DNA of 28,817 bases from JAABRU01 sp964534335 (GCA_964534335.1 CAZHPS010000020.1:1-28817); one strand, 5' to 3'. Positions 13,606 through 21,701 are shown, counted from the stretch's first letter. Translations and numbers: made by a program. The notes: generated by a model not told the origin, from the sequence alone.

Positions 13606-16101
13606 TCAGGGCATATCCTCATACCCCCGCACCAGCACTTCTCTGGTTTTCCCTCTGTTCGGTGGACTGATAACCCCTTCTTTTTCCATGATTTCCAAAA
13701 GTTTTGCCGCACGTTTGTAACCAATGCGCAGATGCCTCTGCACCAGTGTGACAGAAACCTGTTTTGACTGTGTCACCAAAGCCACAGCGTCATCATACCG
13801 CTCATCAAATATATGAATCTGACTATCCTCCCCCCCTTCATATTCCTCTTCCCTGTCTGTATTTTTTCCTGTGAGTCCTTCCAGAACAGTCCCGTCATAT
13901 TCGGGATGCTGCTGATCTTTGAGAAAATCCGTAATCCGTGTAACCTCATCTTCTGAAATATAGGCTCCGTGAATGCGCTGCAACGTCGCGGTTCCGGGCG
14001 GAAGAAACAGCAGATCCCCGTTTCCCAGCAGGCTCTGCGCACCGTTCGCGTCAATAATGGTGCGGGAATCGGTTTTGGATGAAACCCGGTAGGTCAGGCG
14101 TGTGGGGAAATTTGCTTTGATTACGCCTGTCAGCACATCCACCGAAGGCCGCTGGGTCGCAAGAATCAGATGAATTCCCGAAGCCCGTGCCATCTGTGCG
14201 AGACGGAGCAGTGAAAATTCCACATCTTTGGATGCCACCATCATCAGATCAGAGAGTTCATCAATAATCACAACGATATAGGGCAGCATATGCTCTTTTT
14301 TTTCATCTTTTCCCTTTTCCCGGTTTTCCTTTTCCACTTTGCGGTTGTACTGCGTGATATTGCGCGCCTTTTTTTCTGAAAGAAGCTGATACCTCCGCTC
14401 CATTTCACTCACGGCCCAGAACAGGGCATTGGTTGCCATTTTCACATCTGTCACCACCGGAGTGATGAGATGGGGAATGTCCTCATACATGGAAAGTTCA
14501 ATGCGCTTGGGATCAATAAGCACCATTTTGACCTCATCAGGCGTGGATTTGTACAGCAGACTGCAAATCATGGAATTGAGTCCCACGCTTTTGCCTGTTC
14601 CGGTTGATCCTGCAATGAGCAGATGCGGCATCTGATCCAGTTGCGCAACAACCGGATTTCCCACAATATCCTTTCCCAGACACAGAGTCAGTTTTGAATT
14701 GGATTTTTTGAATTCAGCAGAATTGATCACTTCTTTCAGGCGCACGATTTCCCGCTGTGCATTGGGCACTTCAATGCCAATGACAGAACGCCCCGGAATC
14801 GGAGCCACAATCCTGATGGTCATGGCACTCAGGGTCAGGGCCAGATCATCTGTGAGATTGAGAACTTTGTTAATCTTGACACCCGAAGCAGGCCGGTATT
14901 CAAATGTGGTGATAACCGGGCCGGGAATGACTTTTACAACTTCCCCCTTTACACCAAAATCATCCAGCTTGGCCTGCAGCATACGGGCCTGACGGTTGAG
15001 ATGATTCATATCTGTAAGGGAAACGCTGTGGGCCGGATCAGTGAGAAAACCAATGGGCGGCAGTTGAAATTCTTTGCGGTCTCCGGTGAACAGCGCTGGG
15101 AAGAATTTTTTTTCTTTACGGGGTTTTGAATGTTCCACGGAAGAAATTACCGGAAAAGCAGAAGGAATGTTCACGGGAAGATCCGCATCAGTATCTGTCA
15201 GGGAATCCGTCCCATGATTTGGTGCAGAATACTCAGCAGAGTCTGGGGAATGACTGACAGAATATTTTATGGAAACACCGGCTGTCTCATCAGCGTCTTT
15301 GTTATCCGCATTAACATCGTTATTCAGGTGAAGAGGCTCCGGAATATGGTTTTCCGCGACTTCTGCTGTTTGTGCAGGCGCAGGCGGTTCGGTTCGGACA
15401 GTTTTTTCAGGCTCCGGCATTTCCGCGGACACAGGCGGCGACATATTTTTTTTCAGTTTTGGGATGGGGGGAATCAGTTTTTTCAGATTTTTAACAGGCA
15501 GTTCCGGCATTGACGGCAGCCGGAGGACAGGGCGTCCCTGCACCTGCCACATTTCCAGTGCCTCCTTTGTCCGGCTGACTCCCACAATGGAAGCCCGGCG
15601 CATCCGTTCACCAAAAACACTGAGGGATATGCCGGTTGTTACAGAAAAAGCAATCAGAAGAAACAGAGTCAGAACAATACTTCCTCCAAGCCTGTTAAAT
15701 CCGCCCACAATCAGGGAGTTCAGGAAAATACCGATCATACCTCCGGATGAAAACCGGTTTCCGAACAGTTCATAAAAATCCCCCCACAGGGCCAGAAAAC
15801 TGCCGGACGCGATCATCAGCATCAGTCCGCCCAGAGCAGAATGGATAATTTCCTGCCGGGGATAGTCCCGTGTAATCTGGAAATTGGCAAGAACCATCAT
15901 CATGGGCAGCCAGAAAGATCCGATTCCGAACAGGGAAATCATGGCTCCGGAAAAGCAGGCACCGAGCGCACCGAAAAGATTGTGAATCTTCGCATCACTC
16001 CAGGCAAGATTTTCCAAATCTGCGGGATTGTGGGAAAGCAGGCTGAACATAACAAATATCAGCAGAAACAGTTTTAAAATTACGGTAAATTCTCTGCGCA
16101 T
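13606..16101 (-). CDS. ftsK: DNA translocase FtsK/SpoIIIE
   Basis: 831 residues. The N-terminal ~165 residues contain about four membrane helices. A Pro/acidic linker (about 200-330) is followed by the motor, with Walker A GSTGTGKS (498-505), LIDPKRIELSMYEDIPHL, Walker B VVIIDELSDL (610-619) and the ATQRPSVDVLTGVIKANFPTR block. A C-terminal gamma winged helix is visible (QVSVTLVQRHLRIGYKRAAKL...MEKEGVISPPNRGKTREVLV), the part that reads KOPS sites. The protein pumps DNA at the division septum and activates XerCD at dif. The linker is short compared with E. coli FtsK (about 1330 residues) but normal for most bacteria. No clear Shine-Dalgarno precedes ATG 16101. Confidence 0.95.
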   Translation of the reverse strand: MRREFTVILKLFLLIFVMFSLLSHNPADLENLAWSDAKIHNLFGALGACFSGAMISLFGIGSFWLPMMMVLANFQITRDYPRQEIIHSALGGLMLMIASGSFLALWGDFYELFGNRFSSGGMIGIFLNSLIVGGFNRLGGSIVLTLFLLIAFSVTTGISLSVFGERMRRASIVGVSRTKEALEMWQVQGRPVLRLPSMPELPVKNLKKLIPPIPKLKKNMSPPVSAEMPEPEKTVRTEPPAPAQTAEVAENHIPEPLHLNNDVNADNKDADETAGVSIKYSVSHSPDSAEYSAPNHGTDSLTDTDADLPVNIPSAFPVISSVEHSKPRKEKKFFPALFTGDRKEFQLPPIGFLTDPAHSVSLTDMNHLNRQARMLQAKLDDFGVKGEVVKVIPGPVITTFEYRPASGVKINKVLNLTDDLALTLSAMTIRIVAPIPGRSVIGIEVPNAQREIVRLKEVINSAEFKKSNSKLTLCLGKDIVGNPVVAQLDQMPHLLIAGSTGTGKSVGLNSMICSLLYKSTPDEVKMVLIDPKRIELSMYEDIPHLITPVVTDVKMATNALFWAVSEMERRYQLLSEKKARNITQYNRKVEKENREKGKDEKKEHMLPYIVVIIDELSDLMMVASKDVEFSLLRLAQMARASGIHLILATQRPSVDVLTGVIKANFPTRLTYRVSSKTDSRTIIDANGAQSLLGNGDLLFLPPGTATLQRIHGAYISEDEVTRITDFLKDQQHPEYDGTVLEGLTGKNTDREEEYEGGEDSQIHIFDERYDDAVALVTQSKQVSVTLVQRHLRIGYKRAAKLLEIMEKEGVISPPNRGKTREVLVRGYEDMP

Positions 16102-16282
16102 GGTTAAAATCTGTCAGATTTGCAGGTCTGGTCAGCAAAGCCTTAGCCGACATCATAATGCTGAAAAAACAGGCAGTTTGTTTTTTGGAAAGTCCCCGGA
16201 CAATCAGGTGAGTATTTGTAATCATCTGAAAAACTGCTTTCTTTTACCCAACTTTATGACATAAATCAACAAAAATATAGAT

Positions 16283-16299
16283 AGCGGGTCAAATCCGCT
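16283..16299. repeat. Small hairpin upstream of ftsK
   Basis: AGCGG and CCGCT flank a 7-base loop. It lies in the 16102-16723 gap, which otherwise holds the B and E repeat elements and a terminator-like hairpin, with no supported gene. No function is assigned. Confidence 0.35.
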
Positions 16300-16305
16300 G
16301 ATCTG

Positions 16306-16432
16306 ATACCAATTCTCCATTGAAAATATACTTATGATTCGGTTTCCCACAGAGGACACAGAGAGAAAAAACCGCAGAGAACACAGAGGAAATAACTCAC
16401 CTTATTGTATAAATTAAATAGCGAATCGGTAT
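16306..16432. mobile_element. MITE-like element, family B copy 3 with CTCTGTG cargo
   Basis: The termini ATACCAATTCTCCATTGA and AGCGAATCGGTAT are those of family B. The usual GTGCAAAAA hairpin is replaced by TTTCCCACAGAGGACACAGAG and a second CAGAGAACACAGAGG block. The same terminal repeats thus frame a different interior. It directly abuts the element starting at 16433. Confidence 0.7.
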
Positions 16433-16598
16433 TATACTGAAACAATTTTGGTTTACTTCGGCATGTTTTTTGCCTGACATTCTGACGGGGAAAAATCATC
16501 CGTTTCCGGCCTGAAAAACCCTTCGGACAGACTGAAAAAGCATATTCCTGCACATACGCAATTTCCGTGCCAAACAAAACCAAAATTGTTTCAGTATA
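16433..16598. mobile_element. MITE-like element, family E, 166 bp with perfect 22-bp terminal repeats
   Basis: The left end TATACTGAAACAATTTTGG is repeated exactly in inverted form at the right end (CCAAAATTGTTTCAGTATA, to 16598); the identity extends to 22 bases. The interior contains no open frame of note. The TATA-type tip and size match a non-autonomous DNA transposon. A single copy is seen in this window. Confidence 0.75.
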
Positions 16599-16644
16599 CT
16601 TATTATTTCCTGATTTTTTGAAAGGACAGATCCGGAAAGAACAG

Positions 16645-16677
16645 AACGGCCCGACTGCGGAATGCAGAAGGGCCGTT
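16645..16677 (-). terminator. Rho-independent-type hairpin after the transporter operon
   Basis: AACGGCCC (16645-16652) and GGGCCGTT (16670-16677) form an 8-bp GC-rich stem. An inner CTGC/GCAG pair extends it. It starts 47 bases beyond the transporter stop. Read on the minus strand it is followed by CTGTTCTTTCC, and on the plus strand by TTGCTTT, so the U-tract is modest. Confidence 0.6.
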
Positions 16678-16723
16678 TTGCTTTGTCAGACTGATTTTAC
16701 AGCAGTCAATATCATATGTTGCA

Positions 16724-18211
16724 TCATCCGGTGGTAATGGGCATTCCCATCAGAGGCCATATCACAGCCACAGCCAGACCTGTCACAATCATCAGTATGA
16801 CACTCGCGATAAGGCCGTAGAGAAAAAATTCTCCTGTGGTGAACTGTTTGGAATCATACGCGATGGCATTGGGAGCCGCGCCTACGAGCAGAAGGAAGGG
16901 CATACCTGCTGTCACAAGGGAAGCAAAAAGAATGACTTCACCTGTGACATTGAGATAGGGGGCAATGACCAGAGCCACAGGCAGGGAAATGGCAATTGCG
17001 GCCACGTTCATGATGAAGTTGGTCATTATCATGACAAAGAAGGCTATGCCCATGACAAAGACAAACCAGTGGGATTTCTGGAAAAGGGTCAGCCAGTTGA
17101 TAGCCATCCATTCTGCTGCGCCGGTTTCCCACAGACAGAAACCAATGCTCATGGCTCCTGCAAAGAGAAGAATGATGTTCCAGGGGATTTCCTCCAGATC
17201 ATTGAGGTCAAGAATGCCGACAACAAAAAACATAATGGTGGAAATCAGGATGATGGCTGTCTTGTCCGGCGGTTTGAAACCGGGAATTGCGGATTTCATG
17301 ATGGCTGATGCGCCCAGCACGATAATCACGGATGCCACAAGAACTGCTGCGATAACCTCATTGCGGGTAATGCCGCCAAGTTCCGCATTCAGTCTTTTGG
17401 CTTTTTCCCGCAAACCCGGAATGGAAGCCTTTTCCGGTTTGAAAAAGATCATAAAAAAGCCCCAAAGGAGAAAGACCATGATCCAGCCAATCGGGAACAT
17501 ATACCAGCTCAGTTCAAAAAAACCGATGCTTTTTTTCATAATGCCGCTGAAAAAACCAATGGCAACTGCGCCCCGTGCCGCGCCCAGCAGGGTGATGATG
17601 CTTCCTGCACCGGCCACGTATGCCATACCGATAAACAGTCCCTTGCCAAATTTGGTTGGTTTGTCGCCTTCACCGTACAGAGAATAAATAGCCACCAGCA
17701 ACGGATAGATGGTCGCTGCAACAGCCGTATGGGCCATGATATGGGTCAAAGCCGCAGTCAGCACAAAACAGCCCAGATAGATCATGCTGGTTTTTTCCCC
17801 CACAATGGCCAGCATTTTGTAGGCTATTCGCCGCGTCAACCCGGTTTTGGTAAAAACCAGACCAATCACAATGGACCCGAAAATGAACAGAACCGAGGGA
17901 TCCATAAAATCTTTAAAAGCCACTTCGGGTTTGCGGATCAGAAACAGAGCCTGCAATACCCCAATGGCCAGACTGGTCACACCAATGGGAAGAACTTCAA
18001 ACACCCACCATGTGCCTGCCAGCAGAAACACGGCCAGCGCGCCTTTTCCCTCCTTGCTCAGCGCAAAATGCTTTCCCAGAGGATCCACCGCATCGGGCCA
18101 GGGTGGCGAATAGTACACGAGAATAAAAAGGAAAACACCGATTCCCATGAACATGTATTTTTTCCAGTTGAACTTTTTCTGATTCAGATCAGTTGCAGCT
18201 TTGCCTGCCAT
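16724..18211 (-). CDS. SLC13/DASS-family anion transporter
   Basis: A 495-residue polytopic inner-membrane protein with about 11-12 hydrophobic helices, matching divalent anion:Na+ symporters (dicarboxylate or sulfate carriers). Recognisable blocks are LPIGVTSLAIGVLQ, the DPSVLFIFGSIVIG segment, WNIILLFAGAMSIG and the C-terminal GMPFLLLVGAAPNAIAYDS. The two SNT-type Na+/carboxylate-binding tips are not canonical: the first reads MAHTAVAAT (about 159-167) and the second MTNFIMNVAA. Substrate and coupling ion are therefore open; sulfate is a reasonable guess in a sulfate reducer. AAGGAGG nine bases before ATG 18211 is a strong ribosome site. It is the last gene of a four-gene operon behind a sigma-54 promoter. 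Confidence 0.88.
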   Translation of the reverse strand: MAGKAATDLNQKKFNWKKYMFMGIGVFLFILVYYSPPWPDAVDPLGKHFALSKEGKGALAVFLLAGTWWVFEVLPIGVTSLAIGVLQALFLIRKPEVAFKDFMDPSVLFIFGSIVIGLVFTKTGLTRRIAYKMLAIVGEKTSMIYLGCFVLTAALTHIMAHTAVAATIYPLLVAIYSLYGEGDKPTKFGKGLFIGMAYVAGAGSIITLLGAARGAVAIGFFSGIMKKSIGFFELSWYMFPIGWIMVFLLWGFFMIFFKPEKASIPGLREKAKRLNAELGGITRNEVIAAVLVASVIIVLGASAIMKSAIPGFKPPDKTAIILISTIMFFVVGILDLNDLEEIPWNIILLFAGAMSIGFCLWETGAAEWMAINWLTLFQKSHWFVFVMGIAFFVMIMTNFIMNVAAIAISLPVALVIAPYLNVTGEVILFASLVTAGMPFLLLVGAAPNAIAYDSKQFTTGEFFLYGLIASVILMIVTGLAVAVIWPLMGMPITTG

Positions 18212-18242
18212 ATGTTTGTTCCTCCTTTTTTATGTCAGATGG

Positions 18243-18800
18243 TCAGATTTCACAGGCCAGTATGGATTCGCTCACAGCCTCAAACACGTCCGTCAGTCTC
18301 AGTATGCCGACAATCTTTTTGTCCTCACCGATCACGAGCAGGGACTGATGATGCCCGATCACCAGTTGATGGATAGCCTCATCCAGCGTGGCATTGACTT
18401 CGATATATTCTCCCTCGGTGAGCGGTCTGACAATGGATGCCACTTTGATCTGTCCGGCTTTTCTGCAGATATTCTCCAGAGGCTCATCCCACAGCCTCAG
18501 TTTTTCCAGCATGGATTTCTGAAAGGTACGGGTAAATCCCACATGCCAGGGGCCTTTGTCAGACAGCATCTGATCATATTTGGGTTCCAGAGACTTTAAA
18601 ATGTCGATCAGCCCGATCTTGCCGATAACATTGCCTGTTTCATCCAATACCATAACAGCCCTGTGATGGTATTTGGACTTGTCAAATCCCTCCTGCACCT
18701 TTTTCAGGGCCAGCACCGCTTCGCTGAGCGCGGCATCTTTGGAAACAGTCGCATATTCCGAAAGGTGCAGCATCAGATCTTTTACCATTTTTGTCTTCAA
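18243..18800 (-). CDS. CBS-domain pair protein
   Basis: A 185-residue protein read from TTG 18800, chosen because GGAGG lies six bases before it; the first in-frame ATG is 12 bases further in, too far from that site. CBS motif 1 covers about residues 8-75, ending VMVLDETGNVIGKIGLIDIL. CBS motif 2 covers about 125-180, with SIVRPLTEGEYIEVNATLDEAIHQLV and SLLVIGEDKKIVGILRLTDVF. CBS pairs bind adenine nucleotides and gate enzymes or transporters. Its position 31 bases upstream of the DASS gene suggests it reports energy state to the transporter or its regulator. Confidence 0.85.
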   Translation of the reverse strand: MKTKMVKDLMLHLSEYATVSKDAALSEAVLALKKVQEGFDKSKYHHRAVMVLDETGNVIGKIGLIDILKSLEPKYDQMLSDKGPWHVGFTRTFQKSMLEKLRLWDEPLENICRKAGQIKVASIVRPLTEGEYIEVNATLDEAIHQLVIGHHQSLLVIGEDKKIVGILRLTDVFEAVSESILACEI

Positions 18801-18898
18801 ATTTTTCCTCCATAGGTTGCGTTGAACACTTATAAAGCATAAATCCAATCACAATCAAAAGATTCCGGATCTGTCCGGAATCCATTCGTCCGTATCCC

Positions 18899-19207
18899 TT
18901 ATTTCAAATCCCTGAGACGTTTTTCATTCTCAAGCAGCATTTCATATGTTTCCGCCCACCGGGCAAAATCCTCTTTATCCGCGAATACGCATTTTCTGTA
19001 CTGCCGGTAAAATTCTTTGGACAGCATATTGTATTTCTCCTCAAACTGTTTCATCTGCAGCCGGATGTGGAATATGCCGTTTTTCAGTTCTGCAATCTGC
19101 GATGTGACAATTTTCTGTGCAAAGGCTTCCTCATCTTTGGTGTATTCCAGAATCTTTTTCAGCCGCATCTCTGTCTCAGGTTTGACATTCAGCTTCAAAA
19201 TCAGCAT
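18899..19207 (-). CDS. Unrecognised 102-residue charged helical protein
   Basis: The start is ATG 19207, preceded by AAGGG five bases upstream; the frame is open further back but has no ribosome site there. The protein is rich in Lys and Glu and predicted mostly helical. It opens with a beta-like MLILKLNVKPETEMRLKKI, then a coiled stretch (about 35-65) and a tail with FEEKYNMLSKEFYRQY and ARWAETYEMLLENEKRL. The FExKY...EFY...W...YEM pattern reminds me of small antitoxin-like proteins, but no toxin is adjacent. It sits between two CBS-pair genes of one operon, so a role in the same regulatory unit is more likely. Confidence 0.65.
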   Translation of the reverse strand: MLILKLNVKPETEMRLKKILEYTKDEEAFAQKIVTSQIAELKNGIFHIRLQMKQFEEKYNMLSKEFYRQYRKCVFADKEDFARWAETYEMLLENEKRLRDLK

Positions 19208-19264
19208 AATATCCCTTTTCAGCAAATAAACGTGAAGTATTGTGAACAGCAAACCTTTCCTATA

Positions 19265-19759
19265 TCATTCTGAAACCATTTCAGCAATTCCCAAAAGAAT
19301 ATCCTCCAGATGAAGAATGCCCACCACCTCTTTCTGCCTGACCACCGGGAGGGAATTGATCTGATGCCGGTTGAACAGAAAAATCGCCTCCATAATCATT
19401 TCTGACTCGCTGATGCAGGTTTTGAAGGGTGTCATAATTTCGCCAATCTTTTTGCGGAAGGCCTGTATGCACTCGGCCCGAAGCTGCCCTTCCCAGAAAA
19501 TCGGCCCAATCCGTTCCGCACCTTTGAAAAAATGTCTGGCAATGCCGAACACAATTTCCGGCGGGGAAATAAACCCTCTGGCTGTCCCCTGTTCCTCTCC
19601 GCTGTCACTGACCACGATGACAAAGGGGGATTTCCGCTCATTTTCATCCCCGGTAATAAACCGAAGCACATTCCTTACCGGCTCGTTCTCCCCGATGTAC
19701 CGGTAATCTTTCAGGGGGTGCATAAAATCTTTGACGACTTTTTCCAGTTCCAGAGGCAT
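19265..19759 (-). CDS. CBS-domain pair protein, first gene of the sigma-54 operon
   Basis: 164 residues. The first CBS half (about 8-75) is degenerate: VKDFMHPLKDYRYIGENEPVRNVLRFI then SPFVIVVSD. A spacer follows, FKGAERIGPIFWEGQLRAECIQAF, and the second CBS half (about 105-160) is clear: IGEIMTPFKTCISESEMIMEAIFLF and INSLPVVRQKEVVGILHLEDIL. AAGGAAGG upstream of ATG 19759 is the ribosome site. It resembles the other CBS protein in the operon in layout (spacer with FxK...E...LR between halves), so the two may be paralogues that form a heteromer. Translation starts about 34 bases after the predicted transcription start. Confidence 0.85.
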   Translation of the reverse strand: MPLELEKVVKDFMHPLKDYRYIGENEPVRNVLRFITGDENERKSPFVIVVSDSGEEQGTARGFISPPEIVFGIARHFFKGAERIGPIFWEGQLRAECIQAFRKKIGEIMTPFKTCISESEMIMEAIFLFNRHQINSLPVVRQKEVVGILHLEDILLGIAEMVSE

Positions 19760-19803
19760 AAATGCTTTTCCTTCCTTTTATCCTGTTTGACAGGCAATCT
19801 GTG

Positions 19804-19819
19804 AGCAAGTTATGTGCCA
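19804..19819 (-). promoter_or_regulatory. Sigma-54 (-24/-12) promoter
   Basis: The minus strand reads TGGCAC-ATAAC-TTGCT, a full match to the TGGCAC-N5-TTGCW consensus with GG and GC exactly ten bases apart. The predicted transcription start is near 19793, leaving a leader of about 34 bases before the CBS gene at 19759. The adjacent divergent gene encodes a sigma-54 activator. Confidence 0.88.
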
Positions 19820-19916
19820 CAGCCCGGAAAAATACAGACAAATCTGTTTATCCTCCTGTAATTGTTTTCTATAAAATATTAATCCACTCCCGGCAGCCAG
19901 GTTCCTGCCAAATCGC

Positions 19917-19958
19917 AAACGGCAAATTTATGCCGGATCAGTCATGTATTTGCCGTTT
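19917..19958. promoter_or_regulatory. Candidate enhancer (UAS) for the sigma-54 activator
   Basis: AAACGGCAAAT (19917-19927) and ATTTGCCGTTT (19948-19958) are perfect 11-bp inverted repeats separated by 20 bases, centred about 144 bases upstream of the predicted sigma-54 start site. This is a typical distance for activator binding with DNA looping. The AT-rich stretch 19858-19885 between them could aid bending. The site also lies about 155 bases before the activator gene and may allow autoregulation. The rest of 19760-20113 holds no gene. Confidence 0.55.
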
Positions 19959-20113
19959 TCAGAGATCTGACACTTTACAGGGAAAGAAATTTCGGTTATG
20001 TGAGGGGGATGAACAAGGGAGAAAAACCCGTGCAGATTTGTGATTGTCAGATATATTCCGCAAATAGCTATGGAATCATCAGCAGGACTTTCAACTTTTA
20101 ATTTACGCAGGCA

Positions 20114-21118
20114 ATGAAACTGAAATATCCGAAAAAAGAGTATTTTGAAAAATCCATCACCCTGGAATTTATTCTGGGATGCGAATCCATGCACTCTGTC
20201 ATGGAGATTATCCGGCAGGTGGCACGCTATGATGTGAATATTCTGCTTCTGGGCGAAAGCGGCACAGGCAAGGAAATGCTTGCCAAAATCATCCACATGC
20301 TCAGTCCCAGGGCCGGAAATCCCTTTGTGCCCATCAACTGCGGTGTGCTTTCCGGTCTGATGTTTGAGGACAAACTTTTCGGGCATGAAAAAGGGGCCTT
20401 TACCGGAGCCATTGACCGGAAAAAAGGCTGCCTTGAAATCGCGGACAGGGGAACCCTGTTTCTGGATGAGGTTTCGGAACTGCCCCTACAGAACCAGGTG
20501 GATTTTCTGCGGGTTCTGGAAGATTTCCGGTTTACACGCATCGGAGGCAATGAAACCCTTGAAGTGGATATCCGCATCATATCGGCCACGAATAAAGACC
20601 TGAAAGAGGAAATACGGACAGAACGCTTCCGGGAGGATCTGTTTTACCGTCTGCAGGTTGTACCGGTCTATCTGCCGCCTTTGCGGGAAAGAAAAAAAGT
20701 CATTCCCAAAATGACAGAGTATTTTCTCGATCAGTTTGAACTGATCTACAAAAAGACAAAACCCTCTGTCCATCCGGAAGTGACAGATATTTTTCTGCGC
20801 TATGAATGGCCCGGAAATATAAGGGAACTGAAAAATCTGGTGGAAAGAATCTTTATTCTCACAGAAGGGGATGAAATCACAGTCAGGGATCTTCCGTCTG
20901 ATTTTCTGGATTGTCTGAATGTGTCCTGTCATGAGGAGATCACGGATCTGGCTGAAGTGCGGAAAGTTGCGGAAACCAAAGCTATTCTGGATGCTCTCAG
21001 CCACAGCGGGGGCGACAGGGAACTGGCTGCAAATATGCTGAAAATCAGTCCCAGAACCCTGCGGCACAAACTCCGGGAATACAATATACGGGTGAACAGA
21101 AACGGGGAAAAGGTCTGA
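20114..21118 (+). CDS. PspF-like sigma-54-dependent transcriptional activator
   Basis: 334 residues: an AAA+ central domain followed by a Fis-type HTH, without an N-terminal receiver, GAF or PAS domain. It shows Walker A GESGTGKE (47-54), the sigma-54 contact loop GAFTGA (94-99), Walker B LFLDEV (115-120), SATNKDL, and REDLFYRLQVVPVYLPPLRER with the Arg fingers. The EWPGNIRELKNLVER segment and the HTH near 290-325 (DRELAANMLKISPRTLRHKL) complete it. Lacking a sensory domain, it must be controlled by a partner protein or by its own level; the divergent CBS proteins are candidates. The Shine-Dalgarno before ATG 20114 is weak (GCAGG). Confidence 0.92.
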   Translation: MKLKYPKKEYFEKSITLEFILGCESMHSVMEIIRQVARYDVNILLLGESGTGKEMLAKIIHMLSPRAGNPFVPINCGVLSGLMFEDKLFGHEKGAFTGAIDRKKGCLEIADRGTLFLDEVSELPLQNQVDFLRVLEDFRFTRIGGNETLEVDIRIISATNKDLKEEIRTERFREDLFYRLQVVPVYLPPLRERKKVIPKMTEYFLDQFELIYKKTKPSVHPEVTDIFLRYEWPGNIRELKNLVERIFILTEGDEITVRDLPSDFLDCLNVSCHEEITDLAEVRKVAETKAILDALSHSGGDRELAANMLKISPRTLRHKLREYNIRVNRNGEKV

Positions 21119-21143
21119 ACAGATTAAGCGGGCAGTTAAAGTA

Positions 21144-21323
21144 TATACTATTACTCAGAAGATTTGATGGTACAGCCACGAATTGCACGAATTACGGTTT
21201 GTGCATTCGTGCAGATTTGTGTTATTCGTGGCTGTTTAACCTATAAATATCTTTATAAACTCTGCTAAGACAGGTCTTTCGAATGCGGTATTTTACAACC
21301 AAAATGTTTCAAGTAATGGTATA
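21144..21323 (-). mobile_element. MITE-like element, family A copy 5 (180 bp)
   Basis: Begins TATACTATTACTCAGAAGAT and ends CAAGTAATGGTATA, in the same orientation as copy 4. It contains the same subterminal unit (CTTTCGAATGCGGTATTTTA) and the CACGAAT palindrome. It starts 26 bases after the activator stop. The 21119-21733 gap is almost entirely repeats. Confidence 0.75.
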
Positions 21324-21392
21324 GTCAAAGAAAATTTTCGTGTATCAGAAAAACCAGATTTTTTCAGGAAAACCGGATGCCGTGAAAAGTTT

Positions 21393-21506
21393 ATACCAAT
21401 TGGCTTTCAAAACATGAGCATACAAAATGCTGTTTTTCGTGCTGTACGTGTTTTTCGTGGTTTAAAAAAAAGAGGCATTCCCCGAACTTTGAAAGCGGTT
21501 TGGTAT
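21393..21506. mobile_element. MITE-like element, family F, 114 bp
   Basis: The left end ATACCAATTGGCTTTCAAA and the right end TTTGAAAGCGGTTTGGTAT are imperfect inverted repeats (about 15 of 19). The outermost ATACCAA is shared with family B. The interior carries TTTTTCGTG-type words. Only one base separates it from the next B element. Confidence 0.6.
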
Positions 21507-21507
21507 T

Positions 21508-21637
21508 ATACCAATTCTCCATTGATTTGATACAGTACCGTCAGTTTTTCCGGGGTTCCGCATGTGTGTGCAAAAAACCGCTCCGCTTAATTTTTGCACT
21601 CCTCCGGATCAGTATCAGTTCAATGGAGAATCGGTAT
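21508..21637 (+). mobile_element. MITE-like element, family B copy 4, without nested A
   Basis: Starts ATACCAATTCTCCATTGA and ends TCAATGGAGAATCGGTAT, with 18-bp near-perfect terminal repeats. The interior holds one GTGCAAAAA hairpin unit. It shows the family-B structure uninterrupted and so serves as an empty-site reference for the composite copies at 2310 and 5880. Confidence 0.8.
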
Positions 21638-21641
21638 CATA

Positions 21642-21701
21642 GCCGTGACCGTGAGGGAACCGATGCGGAATACTGAAAATCCGCTCCCTTACGGTCACGG
21701 C
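21642..21701. repeat. REP-like hairpin after pyrC
   Basis: GCCGTGACCGTGAGGGA (from 21642) pairs with TCCCTTACGGTCACGGC (to 21701) apart from one mismatch, forming a stem of about 17 bp. It lies just beyond the minus-strand pyrC stop. No run of T follows on either strand, so it is not a classical terminator, but it could stabilise the transcript 3' end. Confidence 0.65.
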
